Below the pieces are notes generated by a model. That model made no database searches. It had not been told where the DNA came from and saw nothing but the letters and a program-made list of their open reading frames with translations. The position numbers and the translations under genes are program-made. Positions 26,797-36,138 of a stretch of 64,000 nt of DNA are shown piece after piece. Positions within the stretch are counted from its first letter, which is position 1; each line of letters begins with the position of its first letter. Source of the DNA: Myroides profundi (GTDB lineage Bacteria > Bacteroidota > Bacteroidia > Flavobacteriales > Flavobacteriaceae); assembly GCF_000833025.1 (NCBI RefSeq), contig NZ_CP010817.1:2666001-2730000 (forward strand), given 5' to 3'.

Positions 26797-28588
26797 GTTT
26801 TATTGCTTCAACTAAATAAAAAGCTGTGTCATTATTAGAAATAATCAACGAACCGCCTAATTCCTCTAACTTTGCTCTCAATTGATAAGCTATTTCTGTT
26901 TTATTTATAGAGTTACTCAATAGAATTCTACTTAATGCTTTTTCCCAGTTTTCATTATTATCATCACATATGTTAAAAATATCGTGATGAACCTCTTTTA
27001 AAATAGTCTTATATATACCTTCAAGTGCTTTTGATTTCAACAAACACCACTCTAAGGTCCATTGTTTAGAAATAAAAATTTTCACTTCTGAAGAAGTAGA
27101 TATTTTTATTCCTTCTTTTCTTTTCTCAATCTCTTTAGAATAATCAATATTTTGTTTTATGTAGTTATATTCCTTTCTTTTTTCCTTGCTTTCTTTTTTA
27201 ACAATTATTTCTTCTCTCTCATATTCCCTTTTATCTAAATCAGTAATAATCGAAATAGGAACCTGTATACACTCTCCCTTACTTCTTTGAAATATCTTCG
27301 CAAAATGTAGATACGCTGTAGAAGCAACATTTATAATTGATATTTCTTTATGTGTTAAATCATAACCTAGTTTTTTTGCCAAAGCTGGTAAAATAATTTC
27401 TTCAGACCATCCCTCTACAATAATATTCCCTTTAGAAAAAAAGAGATTACTCTTAGTTACATCCAGAAAACGCTCTAAATGTTTATAATTCACTTTATCT
27501 AATTTTGTTTGACCTACACTTAATGGATAAACTAAATTATTCTTACAAAGAATAATATCCTCTAAATTAGCTTGAGAAGTGATATTGGGGCTATGAGTAC
27601 TGAGAATAAATTGAATATTGCTTTCTTGTTTTAAACGATTTATAATTTTTAATTGTGCTTGAGGATGCAAATGAGCCTCTAGTTCTTCAATCATACAAAG
27701 TCTTAACCCATTCCAATTAGTTTTCTCTAAATGTATCAACTCCGCTGCCATAAATAAACGATTCATTGTTCCTAAACCTAAATTCGATTGGTTTAAGACT
27801 CCTAATGATAACTTTTCTAAAATATTAGTTATAGTACTCCCTCCCAAATTAAAATCAGTACTAATATCATCATTGATAAAAGCTTGTATATATTTATCAA
27901 TAGCATTTTTAATAATAGAATAATCTCTTTCCTCTCCTTTTTTATTAAATTTACCATTTATCTCTGCACGTGCATTTTCAAATATTTCTTCAAAATCATG
28001 TCTCTCTGAAAGTACATTCTTTCTTTCAAATAACTTATGTGCTCTCAAAATTTGGGATAACCGAGAATTTTTTTTCGCTGTTAATTCACTGCTAGCATCA
28101 CGTAGAGCTTTTAAATATGTACATTTAAGAAACTCACGTGCCTCATAAGTTAAAGCATGACCTATACCGTCCATTCCTGCCTTAACATCTGAAGGAATTA
28201 TACGACCATCTCTCAATTCAGCTTGATAAATCAGAACAAGTTTAGGCTCTCCTTTATCATTCCATCCACACCATTCTATAAAATTACTAGCTTCTTCAGG
28301 CTTGATATCTTCAAATTCAATTTCAATTCTAACTTTACAAGCTATATTATTTGCTAAACAATAAAAATCTTCTTCCTCTATTTTAATCCATTCGTATGCA
28401 TGAGTTTTTAACACTAATTTTATTGCATCAATTATAGCACTCTTTCCTGAGTCATTTTCTCCAATTAAGATATTCATTCCTTCTTTAAATGGTACTTCCA
28501 ATACAGGAGCATTAAAATCAATAGTATTAATTGATGATGCATTACCATATTTCCTAAAGTTCCATAGTCTTAATTTAGATATATACAT
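26771..28588 (-). CDS. gajA: OLD-family ATPase/TOPRIM nuclease, GajA-like
   Basis: Class 2 OLD protein: ABC-type ATPase (Walker A GENDSGKS, residues 43-50; Walker B LCMIEELEAHLHPQAQ near 300; FILSTHSPNI after it) followed by a TOPRIM nuclease region with IIVEGWSEEIILPALAKKLG and SIITDLDKRE that supply the Glu and DxD metal ligands. Length 605 matches GajA. The adjacent UvrD gene defines the Gabija arrangement, which protects against phage by nicking DNA when nucleotides are depleted. Sequence is much richer in A/T than the neighbours, suggesting horizontal transfer. Confidence 0.88.
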   Translation of the reverse strand: MYISKLRLWNFRKYGNASSINTIDFNAPVLEVPFKEGMNILIGENDSGKSAIIDAIKLVLKTHAYEWIKIEEEDFYCLANNIACKVRIEIEFEDIKPEEASNFIEWCGWNDKGEPKLVLIYQAELRDGRIIPSDVKAGMDGIGHALTYEAREFLKCTYLKALRDASSELTAKKNSRLSQILRAHKLFERKNVLSERHDFEEIFENARAEINGKFNKKGEERDYSIIKNAIDKYIQAFINDDISTDFNLGGSTITNILEKLSLGVLNQSNLGLGTMNRLFMAAELIHLEKTNWNGLRLCMIEELEAHLHPQAQLKIINRLKQESNIQFILSTHSPNITSQANLEDIILCKNNLVYPLSVGQTKLDKVNYKHLERFLDVTKSNLFFSKGNIIVEGWSEEIILPALAKKLGYDLTHKEISIINVASTAYLHFAKIFQRSKGECIQVPISIITDLDKREYEREEIIVKKESKEKRKEYNYIKQNIDYSKEIEKRKEGIKISTSSEVKIFISKQWTLEWCLLKSKALEGIYKTILKEVHHDIFNICDDNNENWEKALSRILLSNSINKTEIAYQLRAKLEELGGSLIISNNDTAFYLVEAIKHVCEYEDK

Positions 28589-28733
28589 TTTTTATAGTGT
28601 TTTGGTGATATTAAAACATACGAAATAATTATCCTTCCATAAGAATAATCTCTCCTATAAAGTTACCGAAGAGTATTCTCCTTTCCTAGACAAAGAATGA
28701 CATACTATGAACATTAACACTTTATACACCCAA

Positions 28734-28766
28734 AAAAAGCCTAACTACTCTCGTAATTAGGCTTTT
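28734..28766 (-). terminator. Terminator, copy 1 of a duplicated hairpin
   Basis: Arms AAGCCTAA-TAC / GTA-TTAGGCTT around TCTC, five bases beyond the stop of the gene at 28770. The 31-base sequence 28734-28764 recurs exactly at 29836-29866. Confidence 0.8.
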
Positions 28767-28769
28767 GTC

Positions 28770-29804
28770 TTATTTCTTTGGTTTATACTCCTTCATATCT
28801 AAATCGTAGAAGGTATTTTTCTCATTTAAGATATAAATATAGACCTTATCTCTGTTTTGCTTCACTTGATCTACTGATACAATTTCTGTCTTTTCAATTT
28901 TGTCAATTTCCTCTAACGAACTGAAATACAAGTTTACGAAGTTATTGTCCTTTGAAGGAATGATTACCCACTCCATAGTTAGAAAGTCAAACACTCCTTT
29001 GCTTCCATCAAGACTAACGATGCCATACGCCAATTCATTTACCTGATCTATTATCTTCATACTAGACTGGCTCATTATTTTACCAGATAGCAAACCTCTT
29101 ATTTGATATTTTCCATCTCCCTTACTTGTCTCAATCCATAAATCATTCTGTGAACTATACATTGGTAACCATTCTGGATATTTAGTCAACTGAGTAAAAC
29201 CATCAATACTTTCTCCATTCTGATTGATAATTGTAAAGTAGTACTGATTTTCACCAACCAACTGCTTCTCTACAGCATAAAACTGATTATGATAACTAAA
29301 AATAGTAATGAGCGAAGTTTGTTTCGATTGACTATCAAAATACTTTGGATTGATTCCTATTAATTCACCTTTATCATCTACTTTAAATCCCTTCACATGC
29401 TCATCTACTAAAAGAGTATCCTCTGACTTGACATAAAGGCCTACTTCAGGTTCGAAAAAACTTATCCCTCCAAACTCACTTGTATCATAATTATTATTAC
29501 TTCCCTTAATCTCTCCTTTACAACTTATACTTTGTTTACTAAAATGCATGTGAAAAGTATTGAAATTAGGGTTAAAAAATTCCAAATTACTCATAAATGG
29601 CTTCGTCAATTTCTTTTGAGAAACTCTATTCATATAGCCCCATTTTTTTTCTTTAGGTGAGTAATAGGGTATTAGATCCTTAGAAGAGTGGTCTTTCACC
29701 TTACTAATAAACTCCTTATCTACAGCTATCTGACATGGATCCTTCTGTGCTAAAACCACACTGAAGGACATTAACAACAGTAAAACAATACTTTTCTTTA
29801 TCAT
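28770..29804 (-). CDS. Secreted protein of unknown function, possible WG-type repeats
   Basis: Start set at ATG 29804 because MIKKSIVLLLLMSFSVVLAQ is then a clean signal peptide; a longer frame from 29837 would begin inside a terminator hairpin. The mature part is beta-rich, with YSPKEKKWGYMNRVSQKKLTK and repeated strand-turn segments with G-x-x-D/N turns, reminiscent of WG repeat proteins. No catalytic motif is visible. It is flanked on both sides by the same 31-base terminator sequence. Role unknown. Confidence 0.65.
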   Translation of the reverse strand: MIKKSIVLLLLMSFSVVLAQKDPCQIAVDKEFISKVKDHSSKDLIPYYSPKEKKWGYMNRVSQKKLTKPFMSNLEFFNPNFNTFHMHFSKQSISCKGEIKGSNNNYDTSEFGGISFFEPEVGLYVKSEDTLLVDEHVKGFKVDDKGELIGINPKYFDSQSKQTSLITIFSYHNQFYAVEKQLVGENQYYFTIINQNGESIDGFTQLTKYPEWLPMYSSQNDLWIETSKGDGKYQIRGLLSGKIMSQSSMKIIDQVNELAYGIVSLDGSKGVFDFLTMEWVIIPSKDNNFVNLYFSSLEEIDKIEKTEIVSVDQVKQNRDKVYIYILNEKNTFYDLDMKEYKPKK

Positions 29805-29835
29805 AATAAATTCTTTTTCAGCTCTAAAGATAAGC

Positions 29836-29866
29836 AAAAAGCCTAACTACTCTCGTAATTAGGCTT
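29836..29866. repeat. Second copy of the 31-base terminator hairpin
   Basis: Identical to 28734-28764 and in the same orientation, just upstream of the secreted-protein gene. The T-run after the hairpin is weaker here (CTTATAT on the plus strand; AAAAAG start gives U-run on the minus strand). Confidence 0.8.
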
Positions 29867-30159
29867 ATATATTAAATTTTATATCTTTAAAAAGAACTAT
29901 GATTTACTAGGTGTCGGATGTATAATCATCCCTACGATTGCGTGGTATACGGTATGGATATACGTTGTGTGAGACGCGAGATATTGCGCCTCTACCTTAT
30001 ATAGACTGTGGTTACTAGGTGGCGGGTGTATATGATCATCTCTACGATTGCGTGATATACATGCCAAATGCCATAGGCAATACTGTTAACTGTCAACTAA
30101 CAACTGTTAACCATTAAATGCCGTAGGCAATACACTCCTAATTCTTAATTCTTAATTGA
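29867..30159. repeat. Intergenic degenerate repeats
   Basis: A 47-base unit beginning TTACTAGGTG and ending GGTATAC/GATATAC occurs at 29904-29950 and 30012-30060. A shorter pair, AAATGCC(A/G)TAGGCAATAC, lies at about 30067 and 30115, and the palindromic GTTAACTGTC/GTTAACCAT region sits between. Ends in AATTCTTAATTCTTAATT spacer. No gene. Confidence 0.65.
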
Positions 30160-31719
30160 TTACTGCATGCTCTCGACACACATAATCGCACATTTCTCAC
30201 CATCGATGGCAGCAGATACAATACCCCCTGCATACCCTGCTCCTTCTCCACATGGATAAAGTCCTTTGATCTGAGGATGCTCTAAGGTATCATCCTCACG
30301 AGGGATACGCACTGGAGAGGATGTTCTACTCTCTGGAGCATGTAATATAGCCTCATTTGTGAAGTACCCTTTCATCGACTTACCGAACTCTTTGAATCCC
30401 TGTCTCATGATTTGCGTCAAAAAGCCTGGGAACACCTGTCCTAACTCTATAGAAGTCGTACCAGGTAGATAAGACGTCTTAGGGATAGACTCTGATACTT
30501 TAGACTGTGAGAAGTCCACCATACGCTGTGCTGGTACACGCTGAGTCTCCCCTGCTAGTAAGAAAGCTTTTTGCTCTATTGCTTTTTGGAACTCCATACC
30601 TGCTAAGGCTCCGAACTTCTCAAATGGCTTAAAGTCTTCTAATCGCAACTCTACTACGATACCCGAATTGGCTGTTGCTTGATCGCGTTTAGACGGTGAC
30701 CATCCATTGGTTACTACTTCTCCAGGCGCTGTAGCACAGGGTGCGATTACTCCACCTGGGCACATACAGAATGAATACATCCCACGACCATTGACCTGCT
30801 TCACGATAGAATAAGGTGCTGGAGGAAGAAACTCTCCTCTGTAATCACATGAGTACTGTATCTTATCTATCAGCGTCTGTGGGTGCTCTGCACGTACTCC
30901 TAGGGCAAAAGGCTTTGCTTCTATCAAGACTTTCTTACGATCTAGTAATTCATAGATATCGCGAGCAGAGTGTCCTGTAGCTAAGATTATTTTCTTTGCT
31001 TCGATTAGGTCCCCATTGTGTAGTTTAACTCCTTCTATTTCATTTCCTTTGATCACAAAGTCTACTACTCTTTTCTCAAATAACACTTCTCCACCAAACT
31101 CCTCAATCTTAGCACGCATATCCTGCATAATCTTCGGAAGTTTATTCGTTCCGATATGTGGATGCGCTTCTACTAAGATATCTTGTGATGCTCCGAAGGC
31201 TACTAATAACTCTAGTATACGATTGACATCACCACGCTTTTTAGAACGTGTATATAACTTACCATCTGAGTAAGTACCCGCTCCTCCTTCTCCGAAACAG
31301 TAGTTCGAATCCGGATCAACGATATGATCGATATTTATTGCTTTCAAATCACGACGACGACCTCGCACATCTTTTCCTCTTTCGACTACAATAGGTTTTA
31401 CCCCTAGCTCGATTAGTTGTAATGCTGCAAAATAACCCGCAGGTCCTGCTCCTACCACGATAACACGTGGAGCATCCTTTACATTTTTATACTCTGGAAA
31501 ATCAATATGTCTGTGCACGACATCCTCATCGGCAAAAAAAACAGCAACCTTTAAATTAATCTTTACGGTGCGTTGTCTCGCATCGATAGATCTCTTTAAG
31601 ATCGTGATATGCTTAATGTCCTTTGGAGAACACTTCACATGGTTTGCAACGTACTGCGTCAATAAATCCGCTGTACCTGCAACTTCAGGAAGAACTTGTA
31701 ACTGTAATTCTTGTGGCAT
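30160..31719 (-). CDS. FAD-dependent oxidoreductase (COG2509-type)
   Basis: Starts at ATG 31719 (MPQELQLQVLPEVAG); an extension to 31770 would add an unusual hydrophobic tail. FAD-binding Rossmann motif VIVVGAGPAGYFAALQL near residue 95, then VVERGKDVRGRRRDL, the family block YCFGEGGAGTYSDGKLYTRSKKRG, and a C-terminal GLYPCGEGAGYAGGIVSAAIDG second FAD contact. It belongs to the uncharacterised FAD-dependent dehydrogenase group found across bacteria. Substrate unknown. Cytosolic and monocistronic. Confidence 0.87.
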   Translation of the reverse strand: MPQELQLQVLPEVAGTADLLTQYVANHVKCSPKDIKHITILKRSIDARQRTVKINLKVAVFFADEDVVHRHIDFPEYKNVKDAPRVIVVGAGPAGYFAALQLIELGVKPIVVERGKDVRGRRRDLKAINIDHIVDPDSNYCFGEGGAGTYSDGKLYTRSKKRGDVNRILELLVAFGASQDILVEAHPHIGTNKLPKIMQDMRAKIEEFGGEVLFEKRVVDFVIKGNEIEGVKLHNGDLIEAKKIILATGHSARDIYELLDRKKVLIEAKPFALGVRAEHPQTLIDKIQYSCDYRGEFLPPAPYSIVKQVNGRGMYSFCMCPGGVIAPCATAPGEVVTNGWSPSKRDQATANSGIVVELRLEDFKPFEKFGALAGMEFQKAIEQKAFLLAGETQRVPAQRMVDFSQSKVSESIPKTSYLPGTTSIELGQVFPGFLTQIMRQGFKEFGKSMKGYFTNEAILHAPESRTSSPVRIPREDDTLEHPQIKGLYPCGEGAGYAGGIVSAAIDGEKCAIMCVESMQ

Positions 31720-32075
31720 TTTTTTATAAAGCAAATAAAAATTAAAGGCGCAAAAATAAACTAAAATCACTTAGCTTTTTTTACTATTTTATAGTCATTC
31801 AGTATTTTTTTGACATCCCGTACACAAAATACAGAAAACAACACTAAAAAACTAATTATTAGTTATTTACTACATTAAGCCCATACTATTTATTCTGATT
31901 ATAAAGTAATATCTTCTTATCTCTACTCCATTAAAACAAAAAAGCCTGTGATACAATATCACAAGCTTTCACATAAAAGGAACTAAGGAAAAGCGAACTT
32001 GGGGTAAGCTTATCAAATGAGTCTACTATCTGTCCTTAACCCTTCTAATCTATAGAATACAATTGCTATTTCTTC
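31720..32075. other. Intergenic region with a terminator
   Basis: About 350 bases. Only a terminator hairpin (31936-31968) is seen. No gene. Confidence 0.6.
31936..31968 (-). terminator. Terminator of the ABC pair
   Basis: Imperfect arms GCCTGTGAT / ATCACAAGC (31944-31952, 31958-31966) with A-run on the left (U-run on the minus strand), about 110 bases past the ABC gene stop. Confidence 0.6.
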
Positions 32076-33839
32076 TTAAAACAAAGCCTCTATTTGCTTC
32101 TCTGCTTCCCATAGATCACAGTATTTACCTTGTTTTATCATTAAGGCTTCATGTGTTCCCTCCTCTACTATCTGACCTTTTTCTAAGACACATATCTTAT
32201 CCGCGCCTCTGACTGTAGATAACCTATGTGCAATGATAATCACAATCTTCTCTTTCACTAACTCATCGATAGCACGCTGTACGGCAAGTTCGCTTAAAGA
32301 GTCTAGAGAAGACGTTGGTTCATCTAGAATGACTATCGGGCTGTTCTTAAGCAGTGCTCTCGCAATAGAGATACGCTGACGTTCTCCACCTGATAAGGTA
32401 TTTCCCATATCTCCTATAGGTGTGTCATACCCTTTAGGCAATTGACTGATAAAGTCATGACATTGAGCACGCTTAGCCGCGTCTATTATTTCTTCTTGAG
32501 TAGCAATAGGTTTCGCCATACGGATATTGTTACCTATGGTATCATCAAATAAATAAACCTCTTGGAATACCACAGAAATCATACTCAACAAATCGTTTTG
32601 ACTCAAATTAGCAATATCAACTCCTCCTATACTAATGCTCCCCTTCTGACAATCTGCATAGCGCATAATCATTCTTGCCAGCGTAGTCTTACCCGAACCT
32701 GAAGGCCCTACTAAAGCTACAATAGACTTCGGTGCAATAGATAAGTTGATATTAGACAAAGTCTTTTCTTGAGCATCTTCATAATAGAAGTCTACTTCTT
32801 TAAACTCTATACCATAAGAAGTTGGTTTGGCTTGAGGTGTCTTTACTTCTAAGACAGGAGCAGTTAACATCGCTGTGATTTGCTTATATCCTGCTTCCAT
32901 CAGACTAAATATCATGGTCATTGGTACAAAGCTAGAGATCAACTCTGAGAAGCGAATCACAATAATCATTAAGGCTGTCATGACCATCATATTGCTATCT
33001 GCTTTTAGCACAAACAATATTCCCAATCCCAAGGATACTAACATCCCTACTTCTAAAGCAGAAGTAATAATCAGGTTAGGAGTACTCCCTTTGCCATGCC
33101 CGAAGATTTGTACTTCTCTTACTTTATCAATGCTTTTGTTTAAACGAGCTACGATACGTTCTATACCATTACTTGCTTTAAGCACAGGCAACCCTTGGAT
33201 AAACTCTATAGACTCTGCATTTAGCTCAGAGTGTACTTCATTTAGATAATACATTCCACGGTCATAAGCTGGTTTTCTCCAGCGATACAACGGGATGATC
33301 ACAGGGAATAAAATCAAGATAACTATCGCAATCTTCCAGTCAAAGAAGAAAGTCATCAGCCCTACTGATATAGGTGTAATCACTCCATACATCATCAAAC
33401 TTGACACTGTAATGGTGTAAGAAATCACCTCATCTACATTATTACTAATCACGGCACTCCACTTTCCAGAGCGTTTATTAGATAAAAATTCTAAAGGCAT
33501 CTCTCTCAGTTTCTCCCCTTGTCTCTTGCGAAGGTCATACTGCGCCTGAGAAGAAAAGCCTCCATAGTCATAGTCTTGCCCTACCCATCTACAGATAGCA
33601 CTAATCACGACAAAGCCTAATGCTATCCAAATGTAAAACCATACTTGCTCAGGCTTTCCCTTCCCTATATTCATAAAAATAGGGTAAAAGCAAGTATAAG
33701 CTGCTCCTTGAAAAACAGAAGACAACAATATCAATATTAAACTCATTCGCAGTCGTCCACCCATCGGACCTGCTGCTTTAATCAGGTTAGATAATATACC
33801 GATAAAAGAACTGCTCTTATTTGTTTGTACTTTACTCAT
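32076..33839 (-). CDS. ABC transporter, fused permease-ATPase, subunit 2 (YbtQ/IrtB-like)
   Basis: Exporter-fold ABC half-transporter. Transmembrane domain of about 320 residues with six helices, then a nucleotide-binding domain: Walker A GPSGSGKTT (near 380), signature LSGGERQRISIARAL, Walker B IVILDEPTSSLDS and H-loop AHRLST. Paired with a homologue five bases upstream; together they form a heterodimer. The pair resembles YbtP/YbtQ and IrtA/IrtB, exporter-fold systems that import ferric siderophores, and lies next to XusB/XusA-like genes, so an iron role is likely. A multidrug exporter is the alternative. Confidence 0.82.
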   Translation of the reverse strand: MSKVQTNKSSSFIGILSNLIKAAGPMGGRLRMSLILILLSSVFQGAAYTCFYPIFMNIGKGKPEQVWFYIWIALGFVVISAICRWVGQDYDYGGFSSQAQYDLRKRQGEKLREMPLEFLSNKRSGKWSAVISNNVDEVISYTITVSSLMMYGVITPISVGLMTFFFDWKIAIVILILFPVIIPLYRWRKPAYDRGMYYLNEVHSELNAESIEFIQGLPVLKASNGIERIVARLNKSIDKVREVQIFGHGKGSTPNLIITSALEVGMLVSLGLGILFVLKADSNMMVMTALMIIVIRFSELISSFVPMTMIFSLMEAGYKQITAMLTAPVLEVKTPQAKPTSYGIEFKEVDFYYEDAQEKTLSNINLSIAPKSIVALVGPSGSGKTTLARMIMRYADCQKGSISIGGVDIANLSQNDLLSMISVVFQEVYLFDDTIGNNIRMAKPIATQEEIIDAAKRAQCHDFISQLPKGYDTPIGDMGNTLSGGERQRISIARALLKNSPIVILDEPTSSLDSLSELAVQRAIDELVKEKIVIIIAHRLSTVRGADKICVLEKGQIVEEGTHEALMIKQGKYCDLWEAEKQIEALF

Positions 33840-33844
33840 CTCTA

Positions 33845-35590
33845 TTATTTATCTGATTTAATATGCCAATTTCTCGCTTGTGTATAAGATTGCCACATCG
33901 CTTGATATATTCCTTGATTAGCTGCTAATTGTTCATGTGTTCCTATCTCGCTAATACTTCCCTTATCCATCACAATGATCTGATCCGCATTCTTGATTGT
34001 CTCTAATCTATGAGCGATCATAATGACTGTTTTGTCCTTCATCAGATTGCGGAAAGCACGCATCAGTAATAGTTCGTTTTCTGTATCTGAGAATGAAGTT
34101 ACCTCATCCAAGATAAGAATAGGTTTATTTCTCAAGATCGCTCTAGCAATCGCTAGACGTTGCTTCTGTCCACCTGAGAAGTTATTTCCTCTTTCTTTTA
34201 CTAAGGTCTCATACCCATCAGGAAGTTGCATTATAAAATCGTGTATTTGGGCAGCCTTAGCCGCTTCCATTACTTTTTCTAAGGTAGCTTCCTCTGCGCC
34301 CATTCTGATATTGTTAGCAATCGTATCAGAGAAAATAAAATTGTCTTGAAACACAAATGATATCGTATCTAATAATACCTCAGGTTTTAATTGGCGGATA
34401 TCTGTTCCACCCAATTTTATCTCTCCATCACTAACATCCCAAAAACGAGGTAACAAACGAGCTACAGTAGACTTTCCTGCTCCTGATGCTCCTGTAATAG
34501 CAGTAAAAGTACCTGGCTTCACCGTAAAGCTGATATTATTTAATGCCTTGTCCTCTCTACCAGGGTAAGTAAAAGACACCTTGTCAAACTCAATGGTTGT
34601 ATCGTTTACCGTAGTTTGTTCTCCTGTAGAAGTTAAAGGTTCTACTTCTAGTAATTCTTCTATACGCTTTGCGCTGATTGCCGCTCTAGAGATCACATTA
34701 GTCAAACTTCGGTAAGGCAAAATAGACTCTATCATTCCTGTCCCCAATAATAAAGAGGCTACAAAAGACACAAAACTCAAAGACCCCTCTTGGAACCAAT
34801 ACGTTCCTAGTACAAGTAATATAATAAATGTAGGTAGCGGGTTTAAAATAAACATCGACAACTTAGCATTCAATCCGTTTTCCTTAAACCACAAAGTGAT
34901 AATAGATAAATAACGTTGTAAGGCATTCTCATAACGCACAAATGATTTCTCTCCTCCATCGAATACACGTACTACCGGCATTGCCTGTACATACTCTATC
35001 ACAGCTACATTAATATCTTCTTTTGCTTTATTAAATTGATGTGTTACTTCTGTCTTATTCTTCATCGCTAATGCTAAAAACCCAAGCCCTACGATAAGAA
35101 TAGCTAGACAAACTAGTGCTACTCTATAATCAAACCAAAATAATGCAAACAAAGTAACTACTGGAAAGGCATACGTACGCACAAATAAAGGGGTACTATC
35201 TGCCGCAAATCCATGTAATAAACGAACATCTTCATTTAAGATTTTAGTCAATGCTCCTGAACCTGTCTCAGTCAAGAACCCTAATGGTAACTTCGCCAAA
35301 TGGTGACTGATATTCTTACGCAAAATAGCTTCTAAATCAAAAGCTGCGTAATGGGATACGTCAAATGACTTTAGACGTAATACATAACTAACTACTACAC
35401 ATAAGATCATCGCTCCGAATAGATACAACAATTGTGTTGTATTTCCGTGATACAGTGCATTAATTAGGTAACTTAATATTATTAAATTGGCTATTGTCAA
35501 TAAAGTAGAACCAACAGAAAGAGCCATTGCAAAGTTTAGCTTCTTCTTGACTGGTTTTACGATACGCCATAGCACATTATCTGTTGCCAT
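33845..35590 (-). CDS. ABC transporter, fused permease-ATPase, subunit 1 (YbtP/IrtA-like)
   Basis: Six-helix domain (residues 1-310) plus ATPase: Walker A GASGAGKST, Q-loop FVFQDNFIF, signature FSGGQKQRLAIARAI, Walker B ILILDEVTSFSDTEN, H-loop IAHRLETI. All catalytic residues are present in both partners, so both sites may hydrolyse ATP. First gene of a two-gene operon whose upstream region is taken up by a 350-bp polypyrimidine repeat tract. Confidence 0.82.
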   Translation of the reverse strand: MATDNVLWRIVKPVKKKLNFAMALSVGSTLLTIANLIILSYLINALYHGNTTQLLYLFGAMILCVVVSYVLRLKSFDVSHYAAFDLEAILRKNISHHLAKLPLGFLTETGSGALTKILNEDVRLLHGFAADSTPLFVRTYAFPVVTLFALFWFDYRVALVCLAILIVGLGFLALAMKNKTEVTHQFNKAKEDINVAVIEYVQAMPVVRVFDGGEKSFVRYENALQRYLSIITLWFKENGLNAKLSMFILNPLPTFIILLVLGTYWFQEGSLSFVSFVASLLLGTGMIESILPYRSLTNVISRAAISAKRIEELLEVEPLTSTGEQTTVNDTTIEFDKVSFTYPGREDKALNNISFTVKPGTFTAITGASGAGKSTVARLLPRFWDVSDGEIKLGGTDIRQLKPEVLLDTISFVFQDNFIFSDTIANNIRMGAEEATLEKVMEAAKAAQIHDFIMQLPDGYETLVKERGNNFSGGQKQRLAIARAILRNKPILILDEVTSFSDTENELLLMRAFRNLMKDKTVIMIAHRLETIKNADQIIVMDKGSISEIGTHEQLAANQGIYQAMWQSYTQARNWHIKSDK

Positions 35591-35702
35591 ATTATTGTTT
35601 TTGTTGTTATTTTGTTGTTTTGTTGTTTTGTGAAATCGTGAAACTGTGAAATCGTTTTTTGTTCTGTTCTCGTTGCAAAGTCTCCCTACTTTGAGCTACC
35701 AT
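35591..35702. other. Leader of the ABC operon with repeat fragments
   Basis: TTGTTGTTTTGTTG runs next to the start codon, then GTGAAATCGTGAAACTGTG and a CAAAGT/ACTTTG hairpin like the one near 5760. No obvious TAnnTTTG promoter was seen. Confidence 0.5.
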
Positions 35703-36050
35703 GCCATCTGTTCCCTGTTCCCCGTTTCCCGTTTCCCGTTCCCTGTTTCCTGTTCCCTGTTTCCCATTTCCCTGTTTCCCGTTTCCTGTTCCCCGTTTCC
35801 TGTTCCCCGTTTCCTGTTCCCCGTTTCCTGTTTCCTGTTTCCCATTTCCCGTTTCCTGTTTCCCATTTCCCTGTTTCCCGTTTCCTGTTTCCCATTTCCC
35901 TGTTTCCCGTTTCCTGTTCCCCGTTTCCTGTTTCCTGTTTCCCATTTCCCGTTTCCTGTTCCCCGTTTCCCTGTTTCCCGTTTCCTGTTCCCCGTTTCCT
36001 GTTTCCTGTTTCCCATTTCCCGTTTCCTGTTCCCCGTTTCCCGTTCCCTA
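35703..36050. repeat. Polypyrimidine tandem repeat tract
   Basis: About 350 bases built almost entirely of C/T with short GTTTCCC, GTTTCCTG, TTCCCC and CCCATTT units arranged in irregular higher-order blocks of about 30-60 bases. The lack of stop codons makes several long spurious frames on both strands. The tract sits between the terminator of the xus-like genes and the start of the ABC operon. Short stretches of the same kind occur at 5590, 6850 and 16915. Confidence 0.9.
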
Positions 36051-36054
36051 AAAA

Positions 36055-36098
36055 ACTATAAAAAAGGAATAGTAGAGAAGAAAACTCCTCTACTATTG
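36055..36098 (-). terminator. Terminator of the xusAB-like operon
   Basis: AATAGTAGAG / CTCTACTATT (36068-36077, 36088-36097) followed by six U on the minus strand, about 40 bases after the XusB-like stop. Confidence 0.85.
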
Positions 36099-36138
36099 CA
36101 TCCAAACTCTATGGAGAGTTCTAAATAATTAAACTATC

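Noticed and set aside
35607..36128. Five long overlapping ORFs on both strands, Gly/Asn/Thr or Phe/Pro/Val repeats
   Set aside because: All come from the polypyrimidine tract, which lacks stop codons in every frame. Their composition is low complexity.
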